Assembly: GCA_903832665.1 (NCBI GenBank)
Contig: CAILCG010000014.1
Location: 310,001 to 374,000, forward strand
DNA from: an uncultured Methanomicrobiales archaeon
GTDB lineage: Archaea; Halobacteriota; Methanomicrobia; Methanomicrobiales; Methanospirillaceae
DNA length: 64,000 bases
Reading direction: 5' to 3'
A model generated the notes under the pieces. The model did no database searches. It was not told where the DNA came from and worked only from the letters and a program-made list of their open reading frames with translations. Position numbers and translations under genes: made by a program. Position 1 is the stretch's first letter, and every line of letters begins with the position of its first letter. Positions 25,092-34,293 of this stretch are shown piece after piece.

Positions 25092-25815
25092 TCACGGTAC
25101 TACGGTCCAGACCGTGACTGAAGCGTTGACCCTGTCTCCTGAAGTGATCATACGGTAATTCCCTTTCGCACGGACCATAAAGTCCTGCGATGCCTGGAGA
25201 TCGTCTCCTTCGCGGTGCCCGTATCCATGCTGTTCAACAACCTGGTAGCTGGTGGTATTTATCACCATTATTTCGAACCATGCGGCAGTATCAGGGTACA
25301 GCGTATCTTCCCTGATCTCCGGGCCGGACTCATTTCCGACAGGCCGGGTCTGGCTCACCATGGCCGGGGTTACCGTATACCGGATGTAAAGCGGGGGATA
25401 TTCGAGAGGGAAGACATGGGATTCTTTCAACCCGTACATATAGGGTCTGTCGCTGGCATAGATCTGCTCGTAGGTCACCCCGTTCCGGGGATTTACCATC
25501 CGGATGGGGGTTGGTACAGGTGTTGTCGTCGGGATGGGGATTGGCTCAGTTGTCGGGGTTGGGGGTTTCCGTCCGTATCGCATCAGCATAGACAAGGGAA
25601 ATGTTCTCCATGGTAACGGGTTTTTCTCCCGGGGCAAGTCCAACTTTGAAAGTAATGGTATCGATGGTGCCCCCGGGGATGCCATCTCCCGTCACCTCTC
25701 CGATTGAGTACAGGACCTGGCCCGGCAGGATAGGGCCGGTCGTTTCTGGTACAGGGCCGGGAGTTCCCTCATCAGTGCAGCCCGCTGCCAGGACCGCCGC
25801 GATCAGAATACCCAC
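25092..25815 (-). pseudogene. lipoprotein with archaellin-like segment, frameshifted
   Basis: Two frames join into one plausible secreted protein. The first part has a hydrophobic leader with lipobox (VLAAGCTDEG) and IDTITFKVGLAPGEKPVTME, which looks like the beta-domain of archaellins or pilin-like proteins. Then comes a Pro/Thr linker (TPTTEPIPIPTTTPVPTP) and a C-terminal domain ending VNASVTVWTVVP. The break is at a C5 run (plus-strand GGGGG 25561-25565); four C would keep one frame. The GTG at 25815 is the first usable start after an upstream stop. Role unknown; probably cell-surface. Confidence 0.68.
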
Positions 25816-26228
25816 AAGAAAAATGCTTGCAACTTCAATGCCGGATTCTCCAAATTATCATCTGAATTTGTGGGTCAGGCGGATAAAAAAATTCACCGGA
25901 CGGCAGGTTCTTTCTCTTCATACTCTCACGCAGGAAAACGGGAAAGTATTTTTCTGACAATTTCACCAAACTACCCCGCAGAGTCCCATCCTGCAGCGAA
26001 TCTGAAAGTATCTGAACTGCACGGTACAGTTGTCGATTACACGCGATATAATGTACAGTTTAGCGTACATTTAATTAAATAGTTTCTGGCAACACAATCC
26101 CGGGGCGGGAGAAAGATATCCCGGCCATGTGGGGTAGACTCATGGAAAGCCCGGGAGGCGACTTCAAGGGTAAAAACCGATAAATCCCCCAACGGTGATT
26201 AATATATAATGAACTCCGGAGAATTCCC
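25816..26228. other. intergenic region with divergent promoters
   Basis: No gene is supported. An inverted repeat ATGTAC(8)GTACAT at 26051-26070 precedes TTAATTAAAT. A good TATA box (TTAATATATA, 26199-26208) stands about 20-30 bases before the DUF350-like gene, whose ATG follows a CGGAG site. Confidence 0.5.
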
Positions 26229-26732
26229 ATGACCATGCTGGTAAATGTGATTGTCGAATTGATTCAGCTGATCATTGCCATCGTGTTGGCCGTAGTTTCA
26301 CTCTATGCAGGATTTTTTGCCTTCACCCGGATCGTAAAAGGTATCGACGTCCCGTCTGAACTCAAACAAGGAAACATTGCAATCGGAGTCTTTGTTGCGT
26401 CGGTATTCATTGGTATTTCCGTTACGGTTGTCTCATCAATCCGGGGAGTCCTTGTGGGATTAAACAATATATTTGCCGACGGGGCCCTGAACCTGAACGA
26501 TACTCTGGATGTCCTCTCGTCTTGCATGGAACTCATACTGGGAATCCTGCTTGCAATCGGATCGATATATCTTGCAATCTACGTTTTTTCCCGGCTGAAC
26601 AACCATACCGATCTCATCAGGACGATCAAAAACGGGAACATCGCCATTGCCTGCACGGTGAGCGGAATGATTCTTGCAGTTTCTGTAATTATCCATTACG
26701 GGGTCATCGGGATCGTTACGGCATTGTTTTAA
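26229..26732 (+). CDS. DUF350-like membrane protein
   Basis: A 167-residue integral membrane protein with four hydrophobic segments arranged as two similar halves. Each half has a long helix (VELIQLIIAIVLAVVSLYAG; LILGILLAIGSIYLAIYVFS), a short charged loop with GNIAI (QGNIAIGVFVAS; NGNIAIACTVSG) and a second helix. This internal duplication and the GNIAxA pattern are typical of DUF350 proteins, whose function is unknown. The CDF transporter gene starts 79 bases downstream on the same strand. Confidence 0.8.
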   Translation: MTMLVNVIVELIQLIIAIVLAVVSLYAGFFAFTRIVKGIDVPSELKQGNIAIGVFVASVFIGISVTVVSSIRGVLVGLNNIFADGALNLNDTLDVLSSCMELILGILLAIGSIYLAIYVFSRLNNHTDLIRTIKNGNIAIACTVSGMILAVSVIIHYGVIGIVTALF

Positions 26733-26811
26733 ATTCCCGGTTCACCCTTCTTTTTTTGTGTTTTCCCGCGTATCCGGGTGAGAGTAACCGCTCCTTTTTA
26801 GTGAGGACGAC

Positions 26812-27789
26812 ATGAGTACAACCCTTGACAAGACATCGCTCGACAAGCTGAAAGAAAAGACCGCCCGGCTCTCGGTCATCTCCAATACCGGGCTTGTCCT
26901 GATGAAATTTGTCATCGGGTTCAGCATTGGATCAGTCAGTATCATATCTGAAGCGATTCACTCGTCCATGGACCTGATCGCAGCAATCATCGCATTCTTC
27001 TCGGTCCGTAAATCCGCAGAGCCCCCGGATGCCGGACATTCATTCGGGCACGGGAAATTTGAGGATATTTCCGGTCTTATTGAGGCCCTGCTCATCTTTA
27101 TCGCGGCGATCCTTATCATAAGGGAAGCAGTAACGAAACTGCTGGGCGAACCGGCAGAACAGTATTCTCCGGACCTGCTCATCCTCGGTATCGTGGTGAT
27201 GGGAAGTTCAGGTCTCGTGAACTGGTACGTCTCGAGCCGGCTCATGAAGGTGGCCAAAGAGTCAGAGTCCATTGCGCTCGAAAGCGATGCCTGGCACCTG
27301 CGGACAGATGTCTATACCTCGGTGGGTGTGATGGTCGGGCTCATCCTGATCAAGCTGACCGGCATTGCCATATTCGACCCGCTCTTCGCGCTCGGTGTTG
27401 CTATCGTGATCATGAAAGCTGCGTACGATCTCACGGTCCGATCCTTTGCTGACCTGATCGATCACAGTCTTCCGGACAAGGATAACCATCGCATTGAGGA
27501 GATCCTCTGCGAACATGCCAGCATTTACGCAGGGTTCCATGGCCTCAGGACCCGCCGGTCAGGCCCGGAAGTATTCATTGAATTCCACCTGGTGATGCCC
27601 GGTGAACTAACGGTAATGGAATCGCACGACCTGGCGGATCATCTTGAGTCGGATCTCAAACTGGAGTACCCGAGATCCAACGTGACCATCCATATCGAGC
27701 CCTGCAACAGGGGATGCACCCGGTGCGGATCGTTCTGCACCTTCTACACAAAGAACAAGGGATCGGGTTCTTCAGTCCCGGATCAATAA
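26812..27789 (+). CDS. cation diffusion facilitator (CDF) metal transporter
   Basis: A 325-residue proton-coupled exporter of divalent metals (Zn, Fe, Mn or similar). Membrane helices span residues ~25-215. Metal-site patterns are HSFGHGKFEDISG in the TM2-3 loop and SDAWHLRTDVYTS in TM5. The cytoplasmic C-terminal domain (~220-300) has the usual HGLRTRRSG and IEFHLVMPGE. The tail adds a Cys-rich end, CNRGCTRCGSFCTFY, not general in the family and possibly a metal sensor. ATG 26812 follows GTGAGGACG. Confidence 0.9.
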   Translation: MSTTLDKTSLDKLKEKTARLSVISNTGLVLMKFVIGFSIGSVSIISEAIHSSMDLIAAIIAFFSVRKSAEPPDAGHSFGHGKFEDISGLIEALLIFIAAILIIREAVTKLLGEPAEQYSPDLLILGIVVMGSSGLVNWYVSSRLMKVAKESESIALESDAWHLRTDVYTSVGVMVGLILIKLTGIAIFDPLFALGVAIVIMKAAYDLTVRSFADLIDHSLPDKDNHRIEEILCEHASIYAGFHGLRTRRSGPEVFIEFHLVMPGELTVMESHDLADHLESDLKLEYPRSNVTIHIEPCNRGCTRCGSFCTFYTKNKGSGSSVPDQ

Positions 27790-27835
27790 TTGAATCATTT
27801 ATTATCTATTATTTTTTTTGAGAAACGAAAAAGGG

Positions 27836-28216
27836 TTACGATTGCACGATAATTGTGCCTTTCTCCTGGGGATGATACAGGCAGTGGTATGCATAGATCC
27901 CCGGCAGGTTAAACATAAATGAAGATGACTCTCCGTTTCCCGGCGACTCTGATATGAATGGAGCCGTGGCCTTTTTGTCAGAATCAATCTGGTGCACCGC
28001 TGCTTCACGGTTCAGCCAGGTGACGGTTGTTCCGGACTGATCGTCAGGTTCACCGGATTGAAGGCAAAATTTTTGATCGTAATGGTACCCGATACGCCTG
28101 GGGAAGACGATACAGCGGCAAGAGTTGCCGGGGATTTTTGCAACATCGTGCAACCGGAAGCCAGGCAGGCGAGGATGAGCAGGATCGCACATGCGAAACC
28201 GGAATACAACCGGCAT
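27836..28216 (-). pseudogene. cupredoxin-like lipoprotein (plastocyanin fold), frameshifted
   Basis: A small type-I copper-like protein for electron transfer at the cell surface. The first frame gives a lipobox leader (LILACLASGCTM) and TITIKNFAFNPVNLTISP. The second gives TTVTWLNREAAVHQIDS and YAYHCLYHPQEKGTIIV, which carries the His and Cys-x3-His copper-type ligands. Restoring one base at CCGG|AAC (plus-strand 28032-28035) joins them as SPGTTVTW, the canonical strand. A second one-base slip may exist in the leader (28196-28206), because the ATG at 28216 reads MPVVFRF in another frame; otherwise TTG 28209 starts it. Confidence 0.75.
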
Positions 28217-28322
28217 GTACGAAGTCATAGTATCCTTAAAAAGCAGGCATGAATAAAAAAAATTCTGCCACACCAATCCAACGGAGTTTTCAGTATCTGT
28301 TGTCAGGTACGCAGCGACACCA

Positions 28323-29630
28323 TCATTCCACGAAATGGTGGGTGAGGTTCATCACGTCCCGGTACGGAATGACGCCCATCAGCCGGTTCTTATCATCGAC
28401 AACGGGAATTGCACGGAAATCATACCGGGCAAAACTTTGCGAAGCTTCCTTGAGGGTGCTCTCGGTATTCAGGCTGATCACGTTCTCGACCATGATGTCT
28501 TTGAGGAGAGCCTTGTCATCGGCCTGCAGGAGTTCTTTTAAGTCGATGACGCCGAGCAACGTGTCCTCTTCATCCACCACGTAGATGTACATGATCACAT
28601 CCTTGTCCCGGGCGTGACGCGGATAATCGTTCTGCACATGCTCGACTATAGTATCCGGTGAAAATTTCAAGATCTTCTGCGTGGTGTAGTGGAGCACCTT
28701 CTCTTCCTGTTTACTGACAATGGACTGGATTTTTTTGGCACTATCCTTGTTCAGTGCCTCGAGAATGATCCCTGCATCAGCCGTCGGCAGGACCGCAAGA
28801 ACATCTGCAGCCTGACCCGGGGTCATGTCATTGATGAGCCGGACCACTTTTTCCGTACTTAACGATGAGATGATATCCCGCTGCACCTGGGGCTCGATCT
28901 CTTCGAGCGTATCGGATGCCTGCTCATGGTCAAGAGAGGTAAAGACCATGACCCGCTGGTCGTGATCAAGCTCTTCAAGGATGTCCGCAAGATCGACCGG
29001 GTGAATATCGGCAAGGGTCTCTTTGAGGATCTTGAGTTTAACATCGCCTTTGAAACTGCTGATCTGGGAAGGGAGCGGCTGGATGTACATCCATGAGATC
29101 GAACCGCTGTCTTTGGGATCCTGGCGGGGGGCAAGAATGCCGGAGAGGAACCCGAACCCGAACCCGAGACGGCGGAGGCGGGTGGCTTTGCTGGTGTCTA
29201 CTTCGGTGACATACAGTTTTGCATTCCGTTCTACCAGCCGGACATCGTACACAACTTCCACTTCGGCGTCTTCAGTGTCAAGTACCTTCTTGTCAAGGAT
29301 GTGATCGCGCAAGAGGATTGCATCTTCCGGGGGGGAATGCTCAAATTTTTTCAGGTCATCGACATCGATGACCAGTTTCTTTGGTTCGATGGTGACCATG
29401 CGTTCCCACGGAATGAGAAGCGAAGGGTCTCCAAAGGGTCGGGTAACGACAAAGTTCCGCACCTCCGGCAGCTTGCCCGTCTCAATGATCATCAGGTCGG
29501 ATAAAGACCCGATCTTTTTCTCCCGCAGGATGACCTTTGCGCCAAGCATTTCGCTCAACAGGAATTTCCTGTCGGGCCTCGGAGGTTTTGCATTCGTTGT
29601 GTCTGTCTGCATAACCATCATTTCCCTCAC
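28323..29630 (-). CDS. PRC-barrel / MgtE-N / CBS-pair regulator protein
   Basis: A 435-residue soluble protein with PRC-barrel-like strands (~20-150), an MgtE N-terminal superhelix (~205-305: HPVDLADILEELDHDQRV, EIEPQVQRDIISSL, MTPGQAADVLAVLPT) and two CBS domains (~310-435). In MgtE magnesium channels these cytoplasmic parts close the pore when Mg is plentiful; here no MgtE membrane domain follows. It lies downstream of a small membrane protein and an Nramp-like transporter, so it probably senses Mg or nucleotides for that transporter. A GTG at 29630 overlaps the previous stop; ATG codons at 29621 and 29612 are alternatives. Confidence 0.9.
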   Translation of the reverse strand: MREMMVMQTDTTNAKPPRPDRKFLLSEMLGAKVILREKKIGSLSDLMIIETGKLPEVRNFVVTRPFGDPSLLIPWERMVTIEPKKLVIDVDDLKKFEHSPPEDAILLRDHILDKKVLDTEDAEVEVVYDVRLVERNAKLYVTEVDTSKATRLRRLGFGFGFLSGILAPRQDPKDSGSISWMYIQPLPSQISSFKGDVKLKILKETLADIHPVDLADILEELDHDQRVMVFTSLDHEQASDTLEEIEPQVQRDIISSLSTEKVVRLINDMTPGQAADVLAVLPTADAGIILEALNKDSAKKIQSIVSKQEEKVLHYTTQKILKFSPDTIVEHVQNDYPRHARDKDVIMYIYVVDEEDTLLGVIDLKELLQADDKALLKDIMVENVISLNTESTLKEASQSFARYDFRAIPVVDDKNRLMGVIPYRDVMNLTHHFVE

Positions 29631-29833
29631 TTCATCATTGTCCAGAATTTATAACCCAGCAGTACTACGAGAAGTATCAGGTAGATCCGGAGAAACATGA
29701 GTGCGATCTTCACGCCCGAAGACATCGTGATTCGGGGCTTCTCGTACTTCTTGTTGATCTCATGGATCTTATCGGTCCATCCACGAAATACTCCCCCAAT
29801 CCGTTGCCCGAATACTGTTTCAAGAGTCAGCAT
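29627..29833 (-). CDS. small single-helix membrane protein between Nramp-like and MgtE-N/CBS genes
   Basis: A 68-residue protein: a basic, amphipathic start (FRGWTDKIHEINKKYEKPR) and one membrane helix at the end (IALMFLRIYLILLVVLLGY). It fits tightly in the operon, 15 bases after the transporter and overlapping the regulator start. It may anchor or link the two larger partners; family not recognised. Confidence 0.72.
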   Translation of the reverse strand: MLTLETVFGQRIGGVFRGWTDKIHEINKKYEKPRITMSSGVKIALMFLRIYLILLVVLLGYKFWTMMK

Positions 29834-29848
29834 CTGTTCACCTTTTTC

Positions 29849-31117
29849 CTACCCCAGCCACTCCGGAAAGAGCGTTGTCAGTGCATATGCCGTGGATAGG
29901 ACTATGATTGCCACAACGATGATGATCCCGGCGAAATTCTGGAGAGTCGTGTTCCGGTACTTCCCCATAATCTCTTCATTGTTCAGCAGCAGGATCAGGA
30001 ACACCAGCGCTGCCGGTAGCAGGGTTACTGCAATGACCTGAACAAAGAGCGTGATGAGGACCAGGGGCGCATTCGGGATGAGCACGACTCCTCCGGCCGT
30101 GATGAGTGCCAGGAGATAGCAGACATAGAACCACGGGGCTTCGCGGACTTTCAGGTTGAGGGAATGCGCCCAGCCGAACACCTCACCAAACGCCCATGAG
30201 CTGGCCAGAGATATACAGATTGCTCCTAAAAATCCGGCATTAAAAAGACCAATGGCTACACAGGTACCCAGCCAGGGACTCGTTGTCATCATCATGCTCG
30301 CTGCCTGTGCTGCACTCTCGACTTCCACACCGTACAGTACGGTCCCCGTAACTACGACAATGAAGATTGCGACCAGGACCGTGAACGCTGATCCAATCAG
30401 GGTATCCATCTGGCCCCAGGGAATATCTTTTTCTTTCATTCCCTTATCGACGACAGCGCTCTGCTGGAAGAAGATCATCCAGGGTGCGATTGTTGTGCCG
30501 ATATTTGCCATCAGGAAGAAGAACAATGTGCCATTGAAACCGCCGGGGAAGTGGGGGACAAGACCGACACTGAGGACTTCTCCTACCGAAGGATGGACCA
30601 TGAATGCTGCCGGGATATAGATGATATTGAGGGCCGCAAACAGGATCGCGATCTTTTCCCAGGTCCAGTATTTGCCCTGCAGGACCATGAGCATCATCAC
30701 GATGGCGACAATCACCACCGTAACTACCGGAGGGACATGGAAGATGGCAAGGGCTGCGGTCATGCCGATAAATTCAGTGACAAGGGTGAGCCAGTTGACA
30801 AGGGCTAGATCGATAAACGAGAACCAGCCCCAGAACGATCCGAACGCATCAAAAATTGCTTCAGCATGTCCGCGTTTGGTGACGGCCCCCAGTCGCACCG
30901 TCATCTCCTGGACAACATAGGCAACCGGCAGGAGCAGCAGTAAGAACCAGATCAGGCCATACCCGTACTTTGACCCGGTGACAGCGTAGGTGGTGATGCC
31001 CCCTGCGTCATTGTCGGCAAGCATCACGATAATACCGGGACCGGCAAGGAGGAGGTAGATCTTGAGCGTCTTGATGAACCTGCGATATTTGTAAAAAAAT
31101 GTTGATCCAAAGTCCAC
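29849..31117 (-). CDS. Nramp-related divalent metal transporter
   Basis: A 422-residue, eleven-helix transporter of the Nramp superfamily. The TM1 metal motif, canonically DPGN, reads DNDAGGI, and the TM6 region reads NIGTTIAPWMIFFQ with no MPH motif. Such changes are known in Nramp-related proteins that move Mg2+ instead of Mn/Fe. With the MgtE-N/CBS protein in the same operon, magnesium is a reasonable guess. The gene ends in TAG, one of the few in the window. The ATG at 31117 is followed by a charged start (DFGSTFFYKYRRFIKTLK). Confidence 0.88.
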   Translation of the reverse strand: MDFGSTFFYKYRRFIKTLKIYLLLAGPGIIVMLADNDAGGITTYAVTGSKYGYGLIWFLLLLLPVAYVVQEMTVRLGAVTKRGHAEAIFDAFGSFWGWFSFIDLALVNWLTLVTEFIGMTAALAIFHVPPVVTVVIVAIVMMLMVLQGKYWTWEKIAILFAALNIIYIPAAFMVHPSVGEVLSVGLVPHFPGGFNGTLFFFLMANIGTTIAPWMIFFQQSAVVDKGMKEKDIPWGQMDTLIGSAFTVLVAIFIVVVTGTVLYGVEVESAAQAASMMMTTSPWLGTCVAIGLFNAGFLGAICISLASSWAFGEVFGWAHSLNLKVREAPWFYVCYLLALITAGGVVLIPNAPLVLITLFVQVIAVTLLPAALVFLILLLNNEEIMGKYRNTTLQNFAGIIIVVAIIVLSTAYALTTLFPEWLG

Positions 31118-31530
31118 CTGAACACCCCCTCCGCATAGCCTGTTACATAGTTCTGAACCAGTCCTTCCTTACGGTGAATTTTTTTAAAATACAAAAATGT
31201 TCACGCGTACGAGAAATAACCGGGAGGTAAATCGCCGTTGACGGTTAAAAAGATTTTTATGCCAGCTTTAACGTTCCTTAAACCTGGTGCCTCAAGGGAA
31301 ATTTCCTTTCCGGCATTTCCGATCACGGGATCTTTTTTCCTGTCTTTTTTTTCAATTGGGGGACGCTTTTTTCCGGGAAGATGGGAAAAATACCATCCGG
31401 TCAAGACCCGGCACGCTGCCACCAGACAAAGGTTGATGAGCTGGCCCCGCAATTTACCATAGACACAATTCCGGGTACTTCAAAAAAATCCCGGAATCGC
31501 CTGCATGGAAATGAAGTGCAGGAATCATGC

Positions 31531-31793
31531 GGACGATGGTACTAATGCCATCGGATAAACTCCATCGGGAGAGTTCCCGATGAACAGTCCAGGATCCCGA
31601 TGATCCACGGTCTCGTGGTGACGGCCCCTGGGGCCCTTTACCGTTAGCGTCGCCAGGTATCCTGACGGCCCGGTAAGGGAATTTCGCGATATGTCTAAGA
31701 AGAGGGTTTTAAAAACTCACCAGTATCCGGGTTTACCCCGGGATAATCTGGCCGGGACGTGATCCGGCCAATATGCGAGCCAAATCGCTAACT
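31531..31793 (+). ncRNA. candidate structured non-coding RNA
   Basis: Successive strong hairpins lie in ~260 bases: GATGGT/GCCATC (31535-31552), CATCGGGA-GAGT-TCCCGATG (31563-31582), GGATC/GATCC (31592-31606), GGCCC/GGGCC near 31624-31635, CCGGG/CCCGG near 31727-31741 and TGGCCGG(8)CCGGCCA (31749-31770). No ORF spans them. I could not match it to RNase P, SRP RNA or a known riboswitch. Strand is uncertain; plus is suggested by the downstream gene. Confidence 0.35.
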
Positions 31794-31845
31794 ATCGGGA
31801 TGTTTAAGAATACCGGGTAAAAATACCGGTAAAAATTCCCGCCGC

Positions 31846-31853
31846 ATATAAAA
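31846..31853 (+). promoter_or_regulatory. TATA box of the RNase J gene
   Basis: GCCGCATATAAAACAG lies 30-38 bases before ATG 31884, with AGGAGA between them as ribosome site. Just upstream, two direct copies of TACCGG(G)TAAAAA stand at 31811-31835. Confidence 0.6.
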
Positions 31854-31883
31854 CAGACAAAGATTCAGGAGATACAACACACA

Positions 31884-33221
31884 ATGGAAATAGAAATTAT
31901 AGCCGTAGGCGGATACGACGAAGTCGGTCGGAATATGACCGCTGTCCGCGTAGGCAAGGAAATTGTCATCTTTGACATGGGGCTCCGCCTCGACCAGCTG
32001 ATGATCCACGAGGACGCTGAGGTGGACGAGATGCATTCCCTTGATCTGATCAATATCAAGGCAATCCCTGACGATACGGTGCTGCAGAAAGTCGAAGGCA
32101 CGGTCAAGGCGATCGTCTGCTCGCACGGGCACCTGGACCATATCGGGGCCATCCCGAAACTGGCACACCGGTACAATGCCCCCATCATTGCAACCCCGTA
32201 TGCAACCGAACTGATCCGCCAGCAGATCGAAGGCGAAAAGAAGTTCGATGCAAAGAACAAGCTCTTCGCACTCCCTTCCGGGCAGCGGTACACGATCTCA
32301 TCAAACCTCGTCCTGGAGTTCGTCCGCACGCAGCACTCGATCATTGATACCGTGACACCGGTGATTCACACACCCCACGGGGCGATCGTCTATGCCTGCG
32401 ACTTCAAGTTTGACCGGACGCCGGTCATCGGTCAGCCGCCGGATTTCGCCCGCTTCCGCCAGCTCGGCAAGGAAGGGGTGCTTGCGCTTATCGTAGAGAG
32501 CACGTATATCAGCCGCCCGGGCCGGTGCCCCAGCGAGCAGATCGCCCGCGATCTCGTGCGGGGCGTCATCACCAGTTTCGAAGACGACAAGAATGCGATC
32601 ATTGTCTCGACGTTCTCGTCCCACATCGCACGGGTGAAGAGCATAGCGGAATGTGCCCATGAGATCGGCAGGAAGCCGATCTTTCTCGGGCGCTCGATGG
32701 AGAAATACTCCGTTGCCGCAGAGCAGATGAAACTCGTCTCGTTCCCCGAGACGGCCAGCGTGTACGGGAACCGGAGGACTGTTGACCGGATGATGCGCCG
32801 GATGATGAAGGAAGGAAAGGATCAGTTCCTCCCGATTGTCACCGGTCACCAGGGAGAACCGGGATCGATCCTGACCCGGCTTGCCCAGGGCGATACTCCC
32901 TACCAGCTCAGCAAGGGCGACAAGGTGCTCTTCTCGGCAAATATCATCCCCAACCCAATGAACCTCGGGAACCGGTATGTGATCGAGCAGCAGCTCAAGA
33001 TGGCCGGGGCCCGCATATTCGATGACCTGCACGTGAGCGGCCATGCCTACCGGGAAGACCATTACGAGTTTCTCGATATGCTCAAGCCCCAGCACATCAT
33101 CCCCGCTCATGCCGACATGAAGATGACGGCAGGTTACGCCGACTTTGCCGTGGAGCTGGGGTACACGCTGGACAACGATGTCCACCTGATGAGGAACGGG
33201 CAGCGACTCAGGATAAAATAA
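31884..33221 (+). CDS. rnj: archaeal ribonuclease J (beta-CASP metallo-beta-lactamase)
   Basis: A 5'-3' exoribonuclease for RNA turnover; 445 residues, the usual archaeal RNase J length. The zinc motif SHGHLDHIGAIPKL (~75-88), VYACDFKFD, the beta-CASP signature stretches IVSTFSSHIARVKSI and VTGHQGEPGS, and the C-terminal DLHVSGHAYREDHYEF and HIIPAHADM are all present. It starts MEIEIIAVGGYDEVGRNM after AGGAGA. No partner gene is linked. Confidence 0.94.
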   Translation: MEIEIIAVGGYDEVGRNMTAVRVGKEIVIFDMGLRLDQLMIHEDAEVDEMHSLDLINIKAIPDDTVLQKVEGTVKAIVCSHGHLDHIGAIPKLAHRYNAPIIATPYATELIRQQIEGEKKFDAKNKLFALPSGQRYTISSNLVLEFVRTQHSIIDTVTPVIHTPHGAIVYACDFKFDRTPVIGQPPDFARFRQLGKEGVLALIVESTYISRPGRCPSEQIARDLVRGVITSFEDDKNAIIVSTFSSHIARVKSIAECAHEIGRKPIFLGRSMEKYSVAAEQMKLVSFPETASVYGNRRTVDRMMRRMMKEGKDQFLPIVTGHQGEPGSILTRLAQGDTPYQLSKGDKVLFSANIIPNPMNLGNRYVIEQQLKMAGARIFDDLHVSGHAYREDHYEFLDMLKPQHIIPAHADMKMTAGYADFAVELGYTLDNDVHLMRNGQRLRIK

Positions 33222-33289
33222 GGAAGGGGATCGATGCCCCGTTTTTTTTTAAAATTATTTTGACGCTGTTGAAACCCTCTAAAAAAGAG

Positions 33290-33349
33290 GGGGGTCAAGG
33301 GGTGCACCCCTTGGGCTGCCTCCCCCTCAGGGGGAGAGAGGGGGTCACC
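33290..33349 (+). repeat. dispersed repeat R2, copy 1
   Basis: A ~60-base element: GGGGTCAAGGGG, then TGCACCCCTTGGGC, GCCTCCCCCT, and GGGGGAGAGAGGGGGTCA. A second copy in the same orientation is at 62528-62588. Reading it on the minus strand gives the meaningless peptide PPEGEAAQGV often seen as a spurious ORF. Confidence 0.8.
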
Positions 33350-33419
33350 CTCCAAACAGCCTATAAGAGAAAGTGAATCACCGCAAATAGGATTTCAACA
33401 GAGCCATTCTTTTTTTTAA

Positions 33420-33863
33420 TTATTTGTTCTTTCCGGCATCTTTTTTACGACGTTTGCTGCTCTTGCCCGTATCCGGTTCCTCGGCTTCCATTGCCGCCTT
33501 TGCCTTGAGCAGTTCGTCCTCCTGCTCCGGAGTCATCCGGGGAAAGGCCAGGTGAAGCCGGTCAAGGGTATGATAAATGGCAGAAACCACGGCAAGGCGG
33601 GCGAACCATTTGTGATCGGCAGGGATGATATACCAGGGAGCATTCACCGTGCTCGTGTGATTGAACATATCCTCGTATGCAGTCATGTACTCATCAAACC
33701 GGGAGCGTTCATTGATGTCAGCTGCCGAAAACTTCCAGTTCTTGTCCGGTTCCTCGACCCGCTCTAAGAACCGTTTCTTCTGCTCCTCTTTTGATACATT
33801 CAGGAAGAATTTCAGGACAATGTTGTTTCCGTCCGGGTCGGATCGGGATTTGGTTTCAAACAA
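33420..33863 (-). pseudogene. polyphosphate kinase 2 family, C-terminal fragment
   Basis: The C-terminal half of a PPK2-type polyphosphate:nucleotide phosphotransferase: GNNIVLKFFLNVSKEEQKKR, DKNWKFSAADINERS and NAPWYIIPADHKWFARLAV. The Walker A half (~130-150 residues with GxDAAGK) is missing: a stop codon appears 18 bases before the TTG at 33863, and the DNA beyond belongs to a rightward gene. The tail is Lys/Arg-rich. Real truncation, not a simple frameshift, is favoured. Confidence 0.85.
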
Positions 33864-34126
33864 TGAGAGTCGGAGAATGGTTTATTATCCGTCATGATGG
33901 AGAATGGCATCCTATGCCATACCGATGGAAAACTAAGGTTGCCGTTGATGAAACCATTGTCGTGATCATGAACGTCCTTGACAAGAACCCGGACCTGCCG
34001 AACTGGCTGATTGCCACGATAATCGGGTCGATAGAGGATTCAGACAAGAAACTGGTGAAGTATTTCTTCGAAGAAGTGGAAAAACACGCTCCCTCGGCCA
34101 TGAAATATTTCGAATCCCGCCAGTAA
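33863..34126 (+). CDS. uncharacterised 87-residue protein
   Basis: An alpha-helical, acidic small protein; family not recognised. The core reads VAVDETIVVIMNVLDKNPDL, IATIIGSIEDSDKKLVKYFF and a basic end. The start could be ATG 33863 (RVGEWFIIRHDGEWHP) or ATG 33914 (PYRWKTKVAVDE). Neither has a strong ribosome site. The first start lies exactly where the broken PPK2 fragment begins on the other strand, so the locus may be a rearrangement scar. Confidence 0.62.
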   Translation: MRVGEWFIIRHDGEWHPMPYRWKTKVAVDETIVVIMNVLDKNPDLPNWLIATIIGSIEDSDKKLVKYFFEEVEKHAPSAMKYFESRQ

Positions 34127-34293
34127 AGGCCAGGAGTCAGCCTCCTCCCGGCCATTCAGGGTCCAGCCCGGCAGAACAGGATCATAGTCTCTGACAAGGA
34201 TAGCGCCGGCTGCACGTGAACAATGGGGAGGTGAGGTACAACCCGGGACAAAGAATTCCGGGGAAGGAAAAAATCACCCAATGGAAAATTCGC

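Larger units (their letters stand above)
31118..31883. other. 766-base intergenic region upstream of RNase J
   Basis: No protein gene is supported; ORFs on either strand at 31201-31462 have no coding character. The left half is AT-rich. The right half (31531-31793) is rich in perfect hairpins, described separately. Confidence 0.5.

Noticed and set aside
28860-29134. Short antisense frames over the MgtE-N/CBS gene
   Set aside because: They have no start context and lie completely inside a supported gene.
31531-31793. RNase P RNA or SRP RNA
   Set aside because: The conserved cores of these RNAs (such as GAGGAAAGTCC or the SRP helix 8 loop) could not be found.
33134-33355. Frames made from repeat R2 (PPEGEAAQGV peptides), also at 62455-62711
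   Set aside because: They arise from a repeated non-coding element and are not conserved as proteins.
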